Part shown: one piece after another, positions 24,927 to 33,696 of the stretch | Layout of the letters: each line of letters opens with the position of its first letter | Position numbering within the stretch: the stretch's first letter is position 1 | Source of the DNA: HGM04593 sp964458275 | GTDB taxonomy: Bacteria > Bacteroidota > Bacteroidia > Bacteroidales > Bacteroidaceae | NCBI GenBank assembly: GCA_964458275.1 | Contig: CAYWIE010000026.1 | Span: 1 to 33,745, forward strand | Reading direction: 5' to 3' | Length of the DNA stretch: 33,745 bases | The notes under the pieces: generated by a model | Told to the model about the DNA's origin: nothing | Databases searched by the model: none | What the model saw: only the letters and a program-made list of their open reading frames with translations | Made by a program: the position numbers and the translations under genes

Positions 24927-26108
24927 ATGGAAAAATCAGTAATACTGAAAAAAGGCAAAGAAGAATCACTGCTCCGCCGCCACCCGTGGATATTCTCCGG
25001 CGCAATACAACGAATAAACGGCAAGCCCGAAGAGGGCGACCTTGTAACCGTCTACACCAACGACAACAAATTCATCGCACGCGGACACATACAAGTAGGC
25101 AGCATAGCAGTCAGAGTGCTCACATTCAACGACGAACCGATAGACCACAGCTTTTGGAAAAGACGCATCGCCACAGCATACGCCATGCGTCAAAGCATAG
25201 GAATAGCCTCACGCGAAGACAATGACACCTACCGCCTTGTACACGGCGAAGGCGACAATCTTCCCGGCCTTGTGATAGACATCTACAACGACACAGCCGT
25301 AATACAGGCACACAGCGTAGGCATGCACGTAAACCGCGAAGAAATTGCAGCCGCCCTCAAAGAGACACTCGGCGACAGAATAACAAGCATATACTACAAG
25401 TCGGACACCACCCTGCCCTACAAAGCCGACCTCAACCAGGAGAACGGCTACCTTCTCGGCAAGAGCGCCAACGACACAGCCACCGAATACGGGCTCAAGT
25501 TCCACATCGACTGGCTGCGCGGACAGAAGACCGGATTCTTCATCGACCAGCGCGAAAACCGCGTCCTGCTCGAAAAATACTCAAAAGGCCGCAAACTGCT
25601 CAACATGTTCTGCTACACCGGCGGATTCTCTATATACGCTCTACGCGGAGGTGCCGAACTTGTACACTCCGTCGACAGTTCAGCAAAAGCGATAGACCTC
25701 ACAAATGCCAACGTTGCCCTCAACTACCCTGATGACACACGCCACACGGCATATGCCGAAGACGCCTTCGACTACCTCGACAAGATGGGCGACAACTACG
25801 ACCTCATCATCCTCGACCCGCCCGCCTTTGCAAAGCACCGCGACTCGCTGCGTAACGCTCTCATAGGCTACCGCCGGCTCAACGCAAAAGCGATAGAGAA
25901 AATAAAGCCCGGAGGAATAATCTTTACCTTCTCCTGCTCACAGGCAGTAAGCAAGGAGAACTTCCGCACAGCAGTCTTCACAGCCGCAGCCATGGCAAAA
26001 CGCAATGTGCGCATCCTGCATCAGCTGACACAGCCCGCCGACCACCCCGTAAACATCTACCACCCCGAAGGAGAATACCTCAAAGGTCTGGTGATATACG
26101 TGGAATAA
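24927..26108 (+). CDS. Class I SAM-dependent rRNA methyltransferase, RlmI type
   Basis: The 393-residue protein has an N-terminal PUA-like domain (about 1-80: LKKGKEESLLRRHPWIFSGAI) and a C-terminal Rossmann methyltransferase (about 180-390). The SAM site shows NMFCYTGGFSIYALRGGA and the catalytic region is LIILDPPAF, followed by SCSQAV with a candidate catalytic cysteine. This architecture is that of RlmI, which makes 5-methylcytosine at position 1962 of 23S rRNA in E. coli. The PPAF motif also fits the RlmI/RlmK group. It is preceded closely by the exonuclease gene and followed after 78 nt by ruvX, which has its own promoter. Confidence 0.9.
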   Translation: MEKSVILKKGKEESLLRRHPWIFSGAIQRINGKPEEGDLVTVYTNDNKFIARGHIQVGSIAVRVLTFNDEPIDHSFWKRRIATAYAMRQSIGIASREDNDTYRLVHGEGDNLPGLVIDIYNDTAVIQAHSVGMHVNREEIAAALKETLGDRITSIYYKSDTTLPYKADLNQENGYLLGKSANDTATEYGLKFHIDWLRGQKTGFFIDQRENRVLLEKYSKGRKLLNMFCYTGGFSIYALRGGAELVHSVDSSAKAIDLTNANVALNYPDDTRHTAYAEDAFDYLDKMGDNYDLIILDPPAFAKHRDSLRNALIGYRRLNAKAIEKIKPGGIIFTFSCSQAVSKENFRTAVFTAAAMAKRNVRILHQLTQPADHPVNIYHPEGEYLKGLVIYVE

Positions 26109-26140
26109 CATCTTTTAGCAACAGTTAGCACAAATGCAGC

Positions 26141-26170
26141 TTGCCTAACGGGGCATTTACACTAAATTTG
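26141..26170 (+). promoter_or_regulatory. Promoter of ruvX-def-TPR operon
   Basis: TTG at 26141-26143 and TAAATTTG at 26163-26170 are 19 bp apart, a good Bacteroidota promoter. The ruvX ATG follows 16 nt after the -7 element, so its leader is very short. Confidence 0.72.
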
Positions 26171-26186
26171 CACGACACAAAGAACA

Positions 26187-26615
26187 ATGGGCAGAATATT
26201 AGCCATAGACTACGGGAAAAAGCGTACAGGGCTCGCCGTTACCGACGAGCTCCAGATAATAGCCGGAGGACTGACGACAGTAGACACCGTCAGTCTCATC
26301 GACTTTATAACATCATATGTGGCAAAGGAGAAGGTTGAAAGGATAATAGTGGGCCTTCCCAAGAAGATGAACAACGAATACTCCGAAAATATGGTACGCA
26401 TAGAACCTTTTGTCAACCGCCTGCGCAAACTGCTCCCGGCAACACCTGTGGAGTATTACGACGAAAGGTTCACCTCGCAGCTCGCCCAACGCGCAATAAT
26501 AGAGGCAGGAATAAAGAAAAAAGCCCGACAGAACAAGGCGCTCGTCGACGAAATAAGCGCAACAATCATACTGCAATCATACCTCGACAGCCGCCAGTAC
26601 AACAACAAGATATAA
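26187..26615 (+). CDS. ruvX: Putative pre-16S rRNA nuclease / Holliday junction resolvase-like, YqgF
   Basis: The 142-residue protein has the RNase H-like YqgF fold: ILAIDYGKKRTGLAV (Asp-8), VGLPKKMN, YDERFTS (Asp-92, Glu-93) and VDEISATIILQSYL (Asp-121). The enzyme trims the 5' end of 16S rRNA in E. coli and was earlier proposed as a Holliday junction resolvase. Its length is normal for the family. It begins the ruvX-def-TPR run, with only 11 nt to def, and is driven by the nearby promoter. Confidence 0.93.
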   Translation: MGRILAIDYGKKRTGLAVTDELQIIAGGLTTVDTVSLIDFITSYVAKEKVERIIVGLPKKMNNEYSENMVRIEPFVNRLRKLLPATPVEYYDERFTSQLAQRAIIEAGIKKKARQNKALVDEISATIILQSYLDSRQYNNKI

Positions 26616-26626
26616 AAACAAGAACC

Positions 26627-27184
26627 ATGATACTACCAATTTACCTCTACGGACAACCCGTACTAAGAAAAACAGCAACAGACATCGACGCAAACTATCC
26701 CGATCTTCAGGAACTCATCAAAAACATGTTCGAGACCATGTGGAACGCCGAAGGCATCGGACTTGCAGCACCACAGATAGGCCTCCCCATCCGCCTTGTG
26801 GTAATAGACCTCGACCCGCTCGCCGAGGACAGCCCCGAATTCAAGGATTTCCGCCGCGTCTACATCAATGCACACATAATAGAGACCTCCGAAGAGACAG
26901 AATCAATAGAAGAGGGATGCCTTAGCGTGCCCGGAATACACGAAAAAGTAAGCCGCCCCAAACGCATCAGAGTACAATACTGCGACGAAAATTGGGTAGA
27001 GCACGACGAATGGGTAGAAGGCTTCCTTGCAAGAGCCATGCAGCACGAATTCGACCACCTCGAAGGCAAAGTATTCGTAGACCGCCTGAGCCCCCTGCGC
27101 CGACAGATGAACAAGAACCGTCTGATGAATCTGCTTCGCGGCAAGGCACACTGCACATACAAGACCAAGAGAACACTGCGATGA
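26627..27184 (+). CDS. def: Peptide deformylase
   Basis: The 185-residue metalloenzyme removes the formyl group from new polypeptides. All three family motifs are intact: GIGLAAPQIG (43-52), EGCLS (96-100; metal ligand Cys-98) and QHEFDH (139-144; His-140 and His-144 bind metal, Glu-141 is catalytic). The length fits the family. Its stop overlaps the start of the TPR gene in an ATGA arrangement, so the two are translationally coupled. Confidence 0.97.
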   Translation: MILPIYLYGQPVLRKTATDIDANYPDLQELIKNMFETMWNAEGIGLAAPQIGLPIRLVVIDLDPLAEDSPEFKDFRRVYINAHIIETSEETESIEEGCLSVPGIHEKVSRPKRIRVQYCDENWVEHDEWVEGFLARAMQHEFDHLEGKVFVDRLSPLRRQMNKNRLMNLLRGKAHCTYKTKRTLR

Positions 27185-29202
27185 AGTATCAGAGAGTACT
27201 GTTTCTTCTTGTAGCCATCATCCTCGCTGCCGGTGCAAAGGCACAGCTCAACACCGAGCGGGTGATGATAATAGGGCGCAATGCACTCTATTTCGAAGAC
27301 TATGTACTCTCCATCAAATACTTCAACATGGTAATCGGCGTCCGTCCGCGAATGAGCGAACCATACTTCTACCGCGGACTGGCGAAATACAACCTCGACG
27401 ATTACAAAGGCGCCGCAAGCGACCTCACCCTGTCGATAGCACGCAACCCATACATCGCAAAATACTATCAGCTGCGCGGTCTCTGCCACGCAAGGATGGA
27501 GCAGTACGACAGCGCACAGACAGACTTCAGAAAAGCCATCAGCTATGAGCCACAGAACATCAGCATGTGGAACAACCTCATACTCACAGCCATGCAGCAA
27601 GAGGAGTGGGACAAGGCAGACGCCATGCTTGACACAGCAACCACATATGCCCCACGCAACACCAACCTTTACCTGATGCGCATGCAGGTCTCAATGAAAA
27701 AGAGCGACACCATCCGCGCCCGCAAATGGGTAGACAAGGCTATACAGCTCGACAAATACTCCTCGGACATCTATCAGGCACGCGCAATGCTCCGCGCACA
27801 GACCGAAGAGTACGACAGCGCCGAGACAGATATCAGCCGCGCCATTGAACTGATGCCCGACCGTGGCGGTTATTACATAAACAGAGCACTCATCAGGTAT
27901 CACCGCGAAAATCTCAGAGGAGCGATGGAAGACTACGACCTTGCACTCACAGCCGAACCGGGCAACCTCATCGGACACTACAACCGAGGACTCCTGCGTG
28001 CACAGGTAGGCGACGACAACCGCGCCATCGAAGACTTCGACGCAGTCATCAAAAGCGACGAAGAGAACACCCTCGCACGCTTCAACCGGGCACTCCTGCG
28101 CGAACGCACAGGCGACCTCAGCGGAGCCATAGAAGACTACACCATCGTACTCAAGGAATATCCCGAATTTGAATACGGCTACCACTGTCGTGCAGGCGCA
28201 CGCCGCAAAAACGGCGACACCAAAGGCGCTGCAGAGGACGAAACATGGCTGCTCAAACGACAGATAGAGCAATACAACAGTTCGCGCAAAGGCAACAACA
28301 GCGCCGACACTGCCGCCAAAGAGGAAAAGACGCGCAAGAAATCGGACCGCAACGTACGCAACTACAACAAGGTGGTGGTTGCCGACAACGACGACAGCAA
28401 AGAGTACCTCAACACCTACCGCGGCAAGGTACAGAACCGCAAGGTAGAGATACGGCTCGCCCCGATGTTCGCAATATCCTACTACGAAAAGCCTCACGAA
28501 ATAGGCGAAGCACTGCGGTACTACAAACCCATCTCCGACATAAACACCCGGCAAGTGCTCCCCTACCGCATACTGCTCACAAACGACGAACGCGCCCTGA
28601 GCGAGAACGAGGTACAACGCCACTTCGACAACATAGACAAGCACTCGAAGCAGATAGCCGACGACCCCGAAAACTTCTCCCACCGTCTCGCACGCGCACT
28701 CGACTACTACCTTGTGCAGGACTTTGGTTCGTCCCTCGACGACCTCAACGCCGCTCTTGCCCTCGACAGCGAAGACCTGTGGATGGCATACTTCATACGT
28801 GCCACAGTACGCTGCAAGATGCTCGAAGCAGAAGCCATGAACAAAGAACTTGAACAGAGCACCGACCTGCCGGGACCACATACAGCAAAGGAAACAACAA
28901 GCCTCGACTACCACCTTGTGTGCAACGACCTCACACAAGCAATAACCATAATGCCCGACTGCTCTTACGCCTACCACAACCGTGGCAACATATATGCCCG
29001 CATAGGCGACTACAAGTCGGCAATAGCAGACTACAACGAAGCCATAAAGACAGACCCCGACCTTGCCGAAGCATACTTCAACCGCGGGCTGGCATACATA
29101 TACACCGGCAAGAAGAATGACGGCATTGCCGACCTCAGCAAAGCCGGCGAGCTTGGACTGTATGCGGCATACAACATCATCAAACGTTTCAAGGACAAGT
29201 AG
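27181..29202 (+). CDS. Secreted tetratricopeptide-repeat protein
   Basis: The 673-residue protein has a signal peptide (about 1-22) and two TPR blocks. Residues 27-360 hold about nine repeats with typical GLAKYNLDDYKGAASDL and RALIRYHRENLRGAMEDY patterns, and residues 480-670 hold a further set ending RGNIYARIGDYKSAIADYNEAI. Between them is a stretch (about 361-475) that starts basic and low in complexity (KEEKTRKKSD) and continues with VEIRLAPMFAISYYEK, and is not TPR-like. The protein is probably a periplasmic or outer-membrane-associated scaffold. The ATG at 27181 overlaps the def stop. The open frame upstream to 26992 runs antisense-free through def and is spurious. Partners are unknown. 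Confidence 0.86.
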   Translation: MKYQRVLFLLVAIILAAGAKAQLNTERVMIIGRNALYFEDYVLSIKYFNMVIGVRPRMSEPYFYRGLAKYNLDDYKGAASDLTLSIARNPYIAKYYQLRGLCHARMEQYDSAQTDFRKAISYEPQNISMWNNLILTAMQQEEWDKADAMLDTATTYAPRNTNLYLMRMQVSMKKSDTIRARKWVDKAIQLDKYSSDIYQARAMLRAQTEEYDSAETDISRAIELMPDRGGYYINRALIRYHRENLRGAMEDYDLALTAEPGNLIGHYNRGLLRAQVGDDNRAIEDFDAVIKSDEENTLARFNRALLRERTGDLSGAIEDYTIVLKEYPEFEYGYHCRAGARRKNGDTKGAAEDETWLLKRQIEQYNSSRKGNNSADTAAKEEKTRKKSDRNVRNYNKVVVADNDDSKEYLNTYRGKVQNRKVEIRLAPMFAISYYEKPHEIGEALRYYKPISDINTRQVLPYRILLTNDERALSENEVQRHFDNIDKHSKQIADDPENFSHRLARALDYYLVQDFGSSLDDLNAALALDSEDLWMAYFIRATVRCKMLEAEAMNKELEQSTDLPGPHTAKETTSLDYHLVCNDLTQAITIMPDCSYAYHNRGNIYARIGDYKSAIADYNEAIKTDPDLAEAYFNRGLAYIYTGKKNDGIADLSKAGELGLYAAYNIIKRFKDK

Positions 29203-29206
29203 AAAT

Positions 29207-29992
29207 ATGGACGCGAGTATAGCATTAGGGTTTGCAATCCCCTTTTTAGGAACAGTGCTTGGCGCTGCAACCGTATTCATCTTCCGCAAAGAGATTTCGG
29301 ACCGCACACAGAAAGCCCTTCTCGGCTTTGCATCAGGCGTGATGGTTGCAGCCTCATTCTGGTCGCTGCTGCAGCCGGCAATAGACATGTCGATGGAAGA
29401 TGGCAACAACACCGGAATCATAGCCGTGCTTGCAGGCTTCATCGGCGGCATGGGCTTCCTGCTGCTGCTCGACACATTCATACCCCACCAGCACTTGGAC
29501 GGAGAACAGTCCGAAGGTCCAAAATCGTCTCTCACACGCTCCTCGAAACTGATGCTCGCCGTAACGCTGCACAACATCCCCGAAGGAATGGCAGTCGGAG
29601 TGGTCTTTGCGGGAATGTACACCGGAGAGACATCCCTGACATTAGCCTCAGCATTTGCCCTCGCAATAGGAATGGCAGTACAGAACATCCCAGAAGGCGC
29701 AGTTGTCTCAATGCCGCTGAGAGCCGAAGGATACAAGCGCGGAAAGACCTTCCTCTACGGAGCAATGTCGGGCATAGTTGAACCGATAGCCGCAACAGCC
29801 ACACTGCTTTTTCTCGAATACACAGTGCCGGCAATGCCGCTGCTGCTCTCATTCTCGGCAGGCGCCATGCTCTATGTGGTAGTAGAAGAGCTTATACCCG
29901 CATCGCAATCGGGCAAGCACAGCAATCTCGGAACCATAGGATTCGCCATAGGATTCGCCCTGATGATGGTATTTGATGTAATACTCGGATGA
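29207..29992 (+). CDS. ZIP family metal transporter, GufA type
   Basis: The 261-residue protein has about eight membrane helices. Two metal-site motifs are in adjacent helices: HNIPEG (122-127) and QNIPEG (159-164), the Gln variant typical of the GufA branch of the ZIP family. A His-rich stretch (HQHLDGE, 94-100) lies in the loop before the first motif. It probably imports zinc or another divalent cation across the inner membrane. The start at 29207 is 4 nt after the TPR stop, so it may be cotranscribed with ruvX-def-TPR. Confidence 0.9.
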   Translation: MDASIALGFAIPFLGTVLGAATVFIFRKEISDRTQKALLGFASGVMVAASFWSLLQPAIDMSMEDGNNTGIIAVLAGFIGGMGFLLLLDTFIPHQHLDGEQSEGPKSSLTRSSKLMLAVTLHNIPEGMAVGVVFAGMYTGETSLTLASAFALAIGMAVQNIPEGAVVSMPLRAEGYKRGKTFLYGAMSGIVEPIAATATLLFLEYTVPAMPLLLSFSAGAMLYVVVEELIPASQSGKHSNLGTIGFAIGFALMMVFDVILG

Positions 29993-30080
29993 ATTGTTCA
30001 TAAATTACACAAGAAATTACATTTTTCACCACTTTAGGGATATTTATACTTTATCAAAGAAAATTCGGGACAATTTTTCG

Positions 30081-30088
30081 TAAGTTTG
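30081..30088 (+). promoter_or_regulatory. Possible -7 element of the patatin gene
   Basis: TAAGTTTG matches TAnnTTTG and lies 31 nt upstream of the start at 30120. There is no TTTG at -33. The rest of the 127-bp gap is A/T-rich with no strong hairpin. Confidence 0.4.
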
Positions 30089-30119
30089 CATTCTTGATAC
30101 AACGATTATCGGAAGCCAC

Positions 30120-32405
30120 ATGAAACGCTATCTATTTATACTTCTGCTGATATTGACACTGCCCGCGAGGATGCAATCACAAAGCGTCGGCCTCGTAATG
30201 AGTGGCGGTGGAGCACGCGGACTGGCACATATAGGAGTGATAAAGGCACTCGAAGAGAACGAAATACCCATAGACTATGTTGCCGGCACATCGATGGGAG
30301 CAATCATCGCCGCGCTCTACGTCATGGGCTATTCCCCCGAAGAAATGGAAGCGGTAATAGAATCGGACGAATTCAAGAAGTGGTACAGCGGCAAGAAAGG
30401 AAAAGACGACATATTCTACTTCAGACGGAACGAAGAACCCCCCGACATTCTCAACCTGCGCATAGACACACGCGACTCGATACGTCTGGTGATGCCGTCG
30501 CTCACGCTTGTCGACCCCACACAGATGAACCTTGCATTCCTGCAAATGTTCAGTGAAGCAAACGCAGCATGCAAGAGCAATTTCGACAGCCTGCTCGTAC
30601 CGTTCAGATGCGTAGCATCAGATGTCTACAACAAAAAGCAGGTCGTATATTCAGACGGAGACTTAGGCGATGCAGTCAGAGCCTCCATGAGCTTCCCGTT
30701 CGTCTTCAAGCCAATAAAGAAAGACAGCGTCCTGATGTATGACGGCGGAATATACAACAACTTCCCCGCCGACGTAATGCAGAATGACTTTGCACCGGAC
30801 ATAATGATAGGCAGCGTCGTGAGCAAAAACCCCACCCTCCCCAAAGACGGCGACCTCATGAGCCAAGTAGAGAACCTTGTGATGAACAAGAGCAACTACA
30901 CGTTGCCCGACCCCGACGGCATACTCATAAACATGCAGCTCGACGAAATTTCGCTGCTCGAATTTGACAAGCTGAAACAGCTGTCCGCACTCGGATACAG
31001 CAAGATGAACGAAAAGATGGACAGCTTGAAAATGCGCGTGCACAGACGCATAAGCACGGACGAGCTAAGGGAGAAACGCGAAAAGTTCAAGGCACGCATG
31101 CCCGAAATGCGCTTCAGACGCATAGAGATAACCGGGCTGCCCGAAGAACAGCAGAAGTACATCAAAAGCGAATTCCACAAAAACGACAACGACATATTCA
31201 CCTTAGCAGAGTGCAAGAAAGCCTATTTCCGTATTCTGGCAGGCGACGCCATCTCTTCGATGATACCCCACGCCATATACAACGCGAAAGACAGCACATA
31301 CACCTTGCGCCTGAACGTCGAACTGCGCGAACCACTGTCGTTGCACGTAGGAGGCGCAATCTCCACAAGCACCTCAAACCAAATATACTTCGGCGCACAC
31401 TACCGAAGCCTCAAGTACCAGCTGAACGAGTTCATCCTCGACGGACAAGTGGGCAACGCATACAACAACATACAGCTGAGCGGCAGACACGACTTCATGA
31501 TAAGCGTCCCCGTCTCCATGAAATTCATAGCCGCCCACTCAGTCATAAACTACTACAACAAATACTACATGTTTGCCGAACAGAACGACATCATCCTTAA
31601 CCGCGAAAGGGAAACATTCGTTAAGATGAAAATGTCGTTGCCCTTCCTCATGCGAAAGAAAGCAGAGTTCGGCATAGGCATAGCACAGATAAAAGACGAA
31701 TATATCCCCTCGAAAGAGATAGACCTCGACACCCCCCACCAAGATGAGAACAAGATGACACTCGTCGGAGGCATAATGAAGTTCGAAGGCAACACACTCG
31801 ACGCAAAGGCATACCCCACGAACGGTTCATATGAATCACTCGTCGCACAAGTATTTTCGGGGCAAGAGAAATACCGCGCCTACCAAAGCAAAGAGATAAA
31901 GAAGCACAACCAGTCGTGGCTGCAAATGAGCTACACACGCATTGACTATCACAACCTGTCGCGCCATTTCTCATTGGGAACCTACCTGAAAGCCTACTAC
32001 TCCACACTCGGACTATCCGACACCTATCAGGCATCCATGATGCAGGCAGGCGCGTTCACCCCCACCATGAACAGCCTCTTCAACTACGACCCCGCCTACC
32101 GTGCCTACCAATACGGCGCAGCAGGCATCATACCCGTATACAAGATAAACGACATATTGCAACTCCGCGGCGAGTTCTACGGGTTCCTGCCATACAAGAC
32201 CATCGGCGAAAAGCCCGACGGAGGTTCATACTACAAAAGACACTTCGACGGATTCGGATATATCGCACAAGTTTCGATAGCCTGCAAGTTCTCTACACTC
32301 ACCCTATCGGGATGGGCAGATTATTACAGTTCACACAAAGAGAGATTCAAAGTAGGACTCACACTGGGCTGGTTCATGTTCAACGAAAGGTTCATTGAAC
32401 AATAG
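30120..32405 (+). CDS. Patatin-like phospholipase with POTRA and outer-membrane barrel
   Basis: The 761-residue exported protein has a signal peptide (about 1-21), a patatin domain (about 22-300), a POTRA-like region (about 334-405) and a C-terminal beta-barrel (about 410-761). The Ser-Asp dyad is intact: oxyanion SGGGARG (28-34), nucleophile Ser-58 in GTSMG (56-60) and Asp-208 in YDGGIYNN. The barrel has alternating aromatic strands such as YFGAHYRS and GLTLGWFMF near the end, resembling the BamA/PlpD family. The order matches type Vd autotransporters, in which the lipase is exported by its own barrel. Whether it is released or stays surface-bound cannot be judged. The substrate is probably a phospholipid. 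Confidence 0.93.
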   Translation: MKRYLFILLLILTLPARMQSQSVGLVMSGGGARGLAHIGVIKALEENEIPIDYVAGTSMGAIIAALYVMGYSPEEMEAVIESDEFKKWYSGKKGKDDIFYFRRNEEPPDILNLRIDTRDSIRLVMPSLTLVDPTQMNLAFLQMFSEANAACKSNFDSLLVPFRCVASDVYNKKQVVYSDGDLGDAVRASMSFPFVFKPIKKDSVLMYDGGIYNNFPADVMQNDFAPDIMIGSVVSKNPTLPKDGDLMSQVENLVMNKSNYTLPDPDGILINMQLDEISLLEFDKLKQLSALGYSKMNEKMDSLKMRVHRRISTDELREKREKFKARMPEMRFRRIEITGLPEEQQKYIKSEFHKNDNDIFTLAECKKAYFRILAGDAISSMIPHAIYNAKDSTYTLRLNVELREPLSLHVGGAISTSTSNQIYFGAHYRSLKYQLNEFILDGQVGNAYNNIQLSGRHDFMISVPVSMKFIAAHSVINYYNKYYMFAEQNDIILNRERETFVKMKMSLPFLMRKKAEFGIGIAQIKDEYIPSKEIDLDTPHQDENKMTLVGGIMKFEGNTLDAKAYPTNGSYESLVAQVFSGQEKYRAYQSKEIKKHNQSWLQMSYTRIDYHNLSRHFSLGTYLKAYYSTLGLSDTYQASMMQAGAFTPTMNSLFNYDPAYRAYQYGAAGIIPVYKINDILQLRGEFYGFLPYKTIGEKPDGGSYYKRHFDGFGYIAQVSIACKFSTLTLSGWADYYSSHKERFKVGLTLGWFMFNERFIEQ

Positions 32406-32461
32406 CAACAAGTGAAATAGGGGATATTTACGCATATTCACATAAAAAAAGCCTCAAATTA

Positions 32462-32493
32462 TTTGGTACATATAAAACTTTGAAGTACCTTTG
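32462..32493 (+). promoter_or_regulatory. Promoter of the tRNA-Arg pair
   Basis: TTTG at 32462-32465 and TACCTTTG at 32486-32493 are exactly 20 bp apart, an ideal Bacteroidota promoter. The first tRNA base is at 32510, about 17 nt beyond the -7 element, giving a very short 5' leader. This would drive both tRNA genes. Confidence 0.82.
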
Positions 32494-32509
32494 CACCGCA
32501 AACGAGAAA

Positions 32510-32583
32510 GGTCCCGTAGCTTAACTGAATAGAGCATCTGACTACGGATCAGAAGGTTACAGGTTTGAATCCTGTCGGGATCA
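32510..32583 (+). tRNA. tRNA-Arg(ACG), copy 1
   Basis: A 74-nt cloverleaf without encoded CCA. The acceptor stem GGTCCCG pairs with CGGGATC with one G-T wobble, and the discriminator is A. The anticodon stem TCTGA/TCAGA encloses loop CTACGGA with anticodon ACG, which after inosine formation reads CGU, CGC and CGA. The T arm is ACAGG TTTGAAT CCTGT. It is identical over the whole gene to the copy 52 nt downstream. Confidence 0.96.
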
Positions 32584-32635
32584 CAAAAAGAGGTTATCAG
32601 AAACCCGCTCGGAGGCAAAAAACAAACAAGACGTT

Positions 32636-32709
32636 GGTCCCGTAGCTTAACTGAATAGAGCATCTGACTACGGATCAGAAGGTTACAGGTTTGAATCCTG
32701 TCGGGATCA
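32636..32709 (+). tRNA. tRNA-Arg(ACG), copy 2
   Basis: This is an exact 74-nt duplicate of the first copy, with anticodon ACG, no encoded CCA and an A discriminator. The 52-nt spacer (32584-32635) shows no promoter, so processing from a dicistronic precursor is likely. The matching ends at the last three bases after the tRNA; flanks are not duplicated. Confidence 0.96.
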
Positions 32710-32713
32710 CACT

Positions 32714-32749
32714 AAAAGGTTGAAGCTAAGAAGTTTCGACCTTTTTTTT
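32714..32749 (+). terminator. Terminator after the tRNA-Arg pair
   Basis: AAAAGGTTGAAG (32714-32725) pairs with TTTCGACCTTTT (32734-32745), with a G-T wobble in the middle, followed by a T-tract to 32749. It ends the tRNA transcript before the transporter gene. Confidence 0.85.
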
Positions 32750-32775
32750 ATTTTCACCCAAACGGAACCCACCCC

Positions 32776-33696
32776 ATGAAGAAAGCATGCAATTTCATAT
32801 CAAACAACATGGCACTGATAGTGCTGTTGGCGGCAATAGCGGCTCTTGTGGCACCGGAACCTCTCGCATCGTTAGAGATGAAGGTGATAAACCCGCTCTT
32901 AGGAGCAATAATGTTCGGAATGGGGCTGACGCTCAACGCAAACGATTTCCGCATCGTATTCAGCCGTCCGAAAGATATACTCACAGGCTGCCTCGCACAG
33001 TTCATAATAATGCCGACGGCAGCATGGCTGCTTGTGAAAGCACTCTCCCTTCCCGAAGGAGCCGCTCTGGGCGTAATACTTGTAGGCTGCTGCCCCGGCG
33101 GAACAGCATCAAACGTCATCACCTATCTTGCCAAAGGCGACGTAGCCCTATCGGTTGGAATGACCGCCGTATCCACCCTGCTTGCCCCGCTGCTGACACC
33201 GTTGCTTGTGTGGCTCCTCGCAGGGACATTCGTAGAGATTGACATCATAGGAATGTTCCTCTCCATAGTCTACATAGTGATAGCTCCGATTATCATAGGA
33301 ATAGCCGTACAGAAAAAGCTGCCCACACTCACCCGCAAGACAGCTGAATACCTGCCCTCATTCTCATCTCTGACAATAGCCTTTGTGGTTGCAATCATAG
33401 TATCCCACACAGCCGATAAACTGCTGACAAGCGGAATATACATAATGCTCGCCGTCGTACTCCACAATCTTTGCGGGCTCATATTAGGATATGCGGCAGC
33501 ACACCTCATGAAACTGCCGTCAACCAAACGCACCGCAATCTCAATAGAGGTCGGAATGCAAAACAGCGGGCTTGCATCGTCGCTGGCAGCAACGCACTTC
33601 GCAGCCTTTCCTCTTGCCACCGTACCGGGAGCGTTATTCAGCGTATGGCATAATATAAGCGGTGCCATTGCAACAAAATACTTCAGCAAGAAGTGA
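32776..33696 (+). CDS. BASS-family sodium symporter (bile acid:Na+ symporter type)
   Basis: The 306-residue integral membrane protein has about nine to ten helices and no signal peptide. Two characteristic crossover motifs are present: CCPGGTASNVITYLAKGDVA (about 103-122) and EVGMQNSGLASSLA (about 255-268), which line the sodium and substrate site in BASS transporters such as ASBT homologues. Bacterial members transport bile acids, pantoate or other organic anions with sodium, and the substrate cannot be chosen from the sequence. It starts 27 nt after the tRNA terminator and has no obvious TAnnTTTG promoter in that gap. Only 49 bp remain to the window end and they show nothing. Confidence 0.92.
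   Translation: MKKACNFISNNMALIVLLAAIAALVAPEPLASLEMKVINPLLGAIMFGMGLTLNANDFRIVFSRPKDILTGCLAQFIIMPTAAWLLVKALSLPEGAALGVILVGCCPGGTASNVITYLAKGDVALSVGMTAVSTLLAPLLTPLLVWLLAGTFVEIDIIGMFLSIVYIVIAPIIIGIAVQKKLPTLTRKTAEYLPSFSSLTIAFVVAIIVSHTADKLLTSGIYIMLAVVLHNLCGLILGYAAAHLMKLPSTKRTAISIEVGMQNSGLASSLAATHFAAFPLATVPGALFSVWHNISGAIATKYFSKK

Noticed and set aside
27691..29736. A 681-codon open frame on the minus strand opposite the TPR and ZIP genes
   Set aside because: The plus-strand genes have clear signal peptide, TPR and ZIP motifs. The antisense frame has no recognisable domain and is very rich in Val, Cys and Phe, as expected from reading this codon usage backwards.
32584..32635. Possible direct-repeat array or attachment site around the tandem tRNA genes
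   Set aside because: The repeat is simply the duplicated tRNA gene; no integrase or mobile gene is nearby and the flanks differ.
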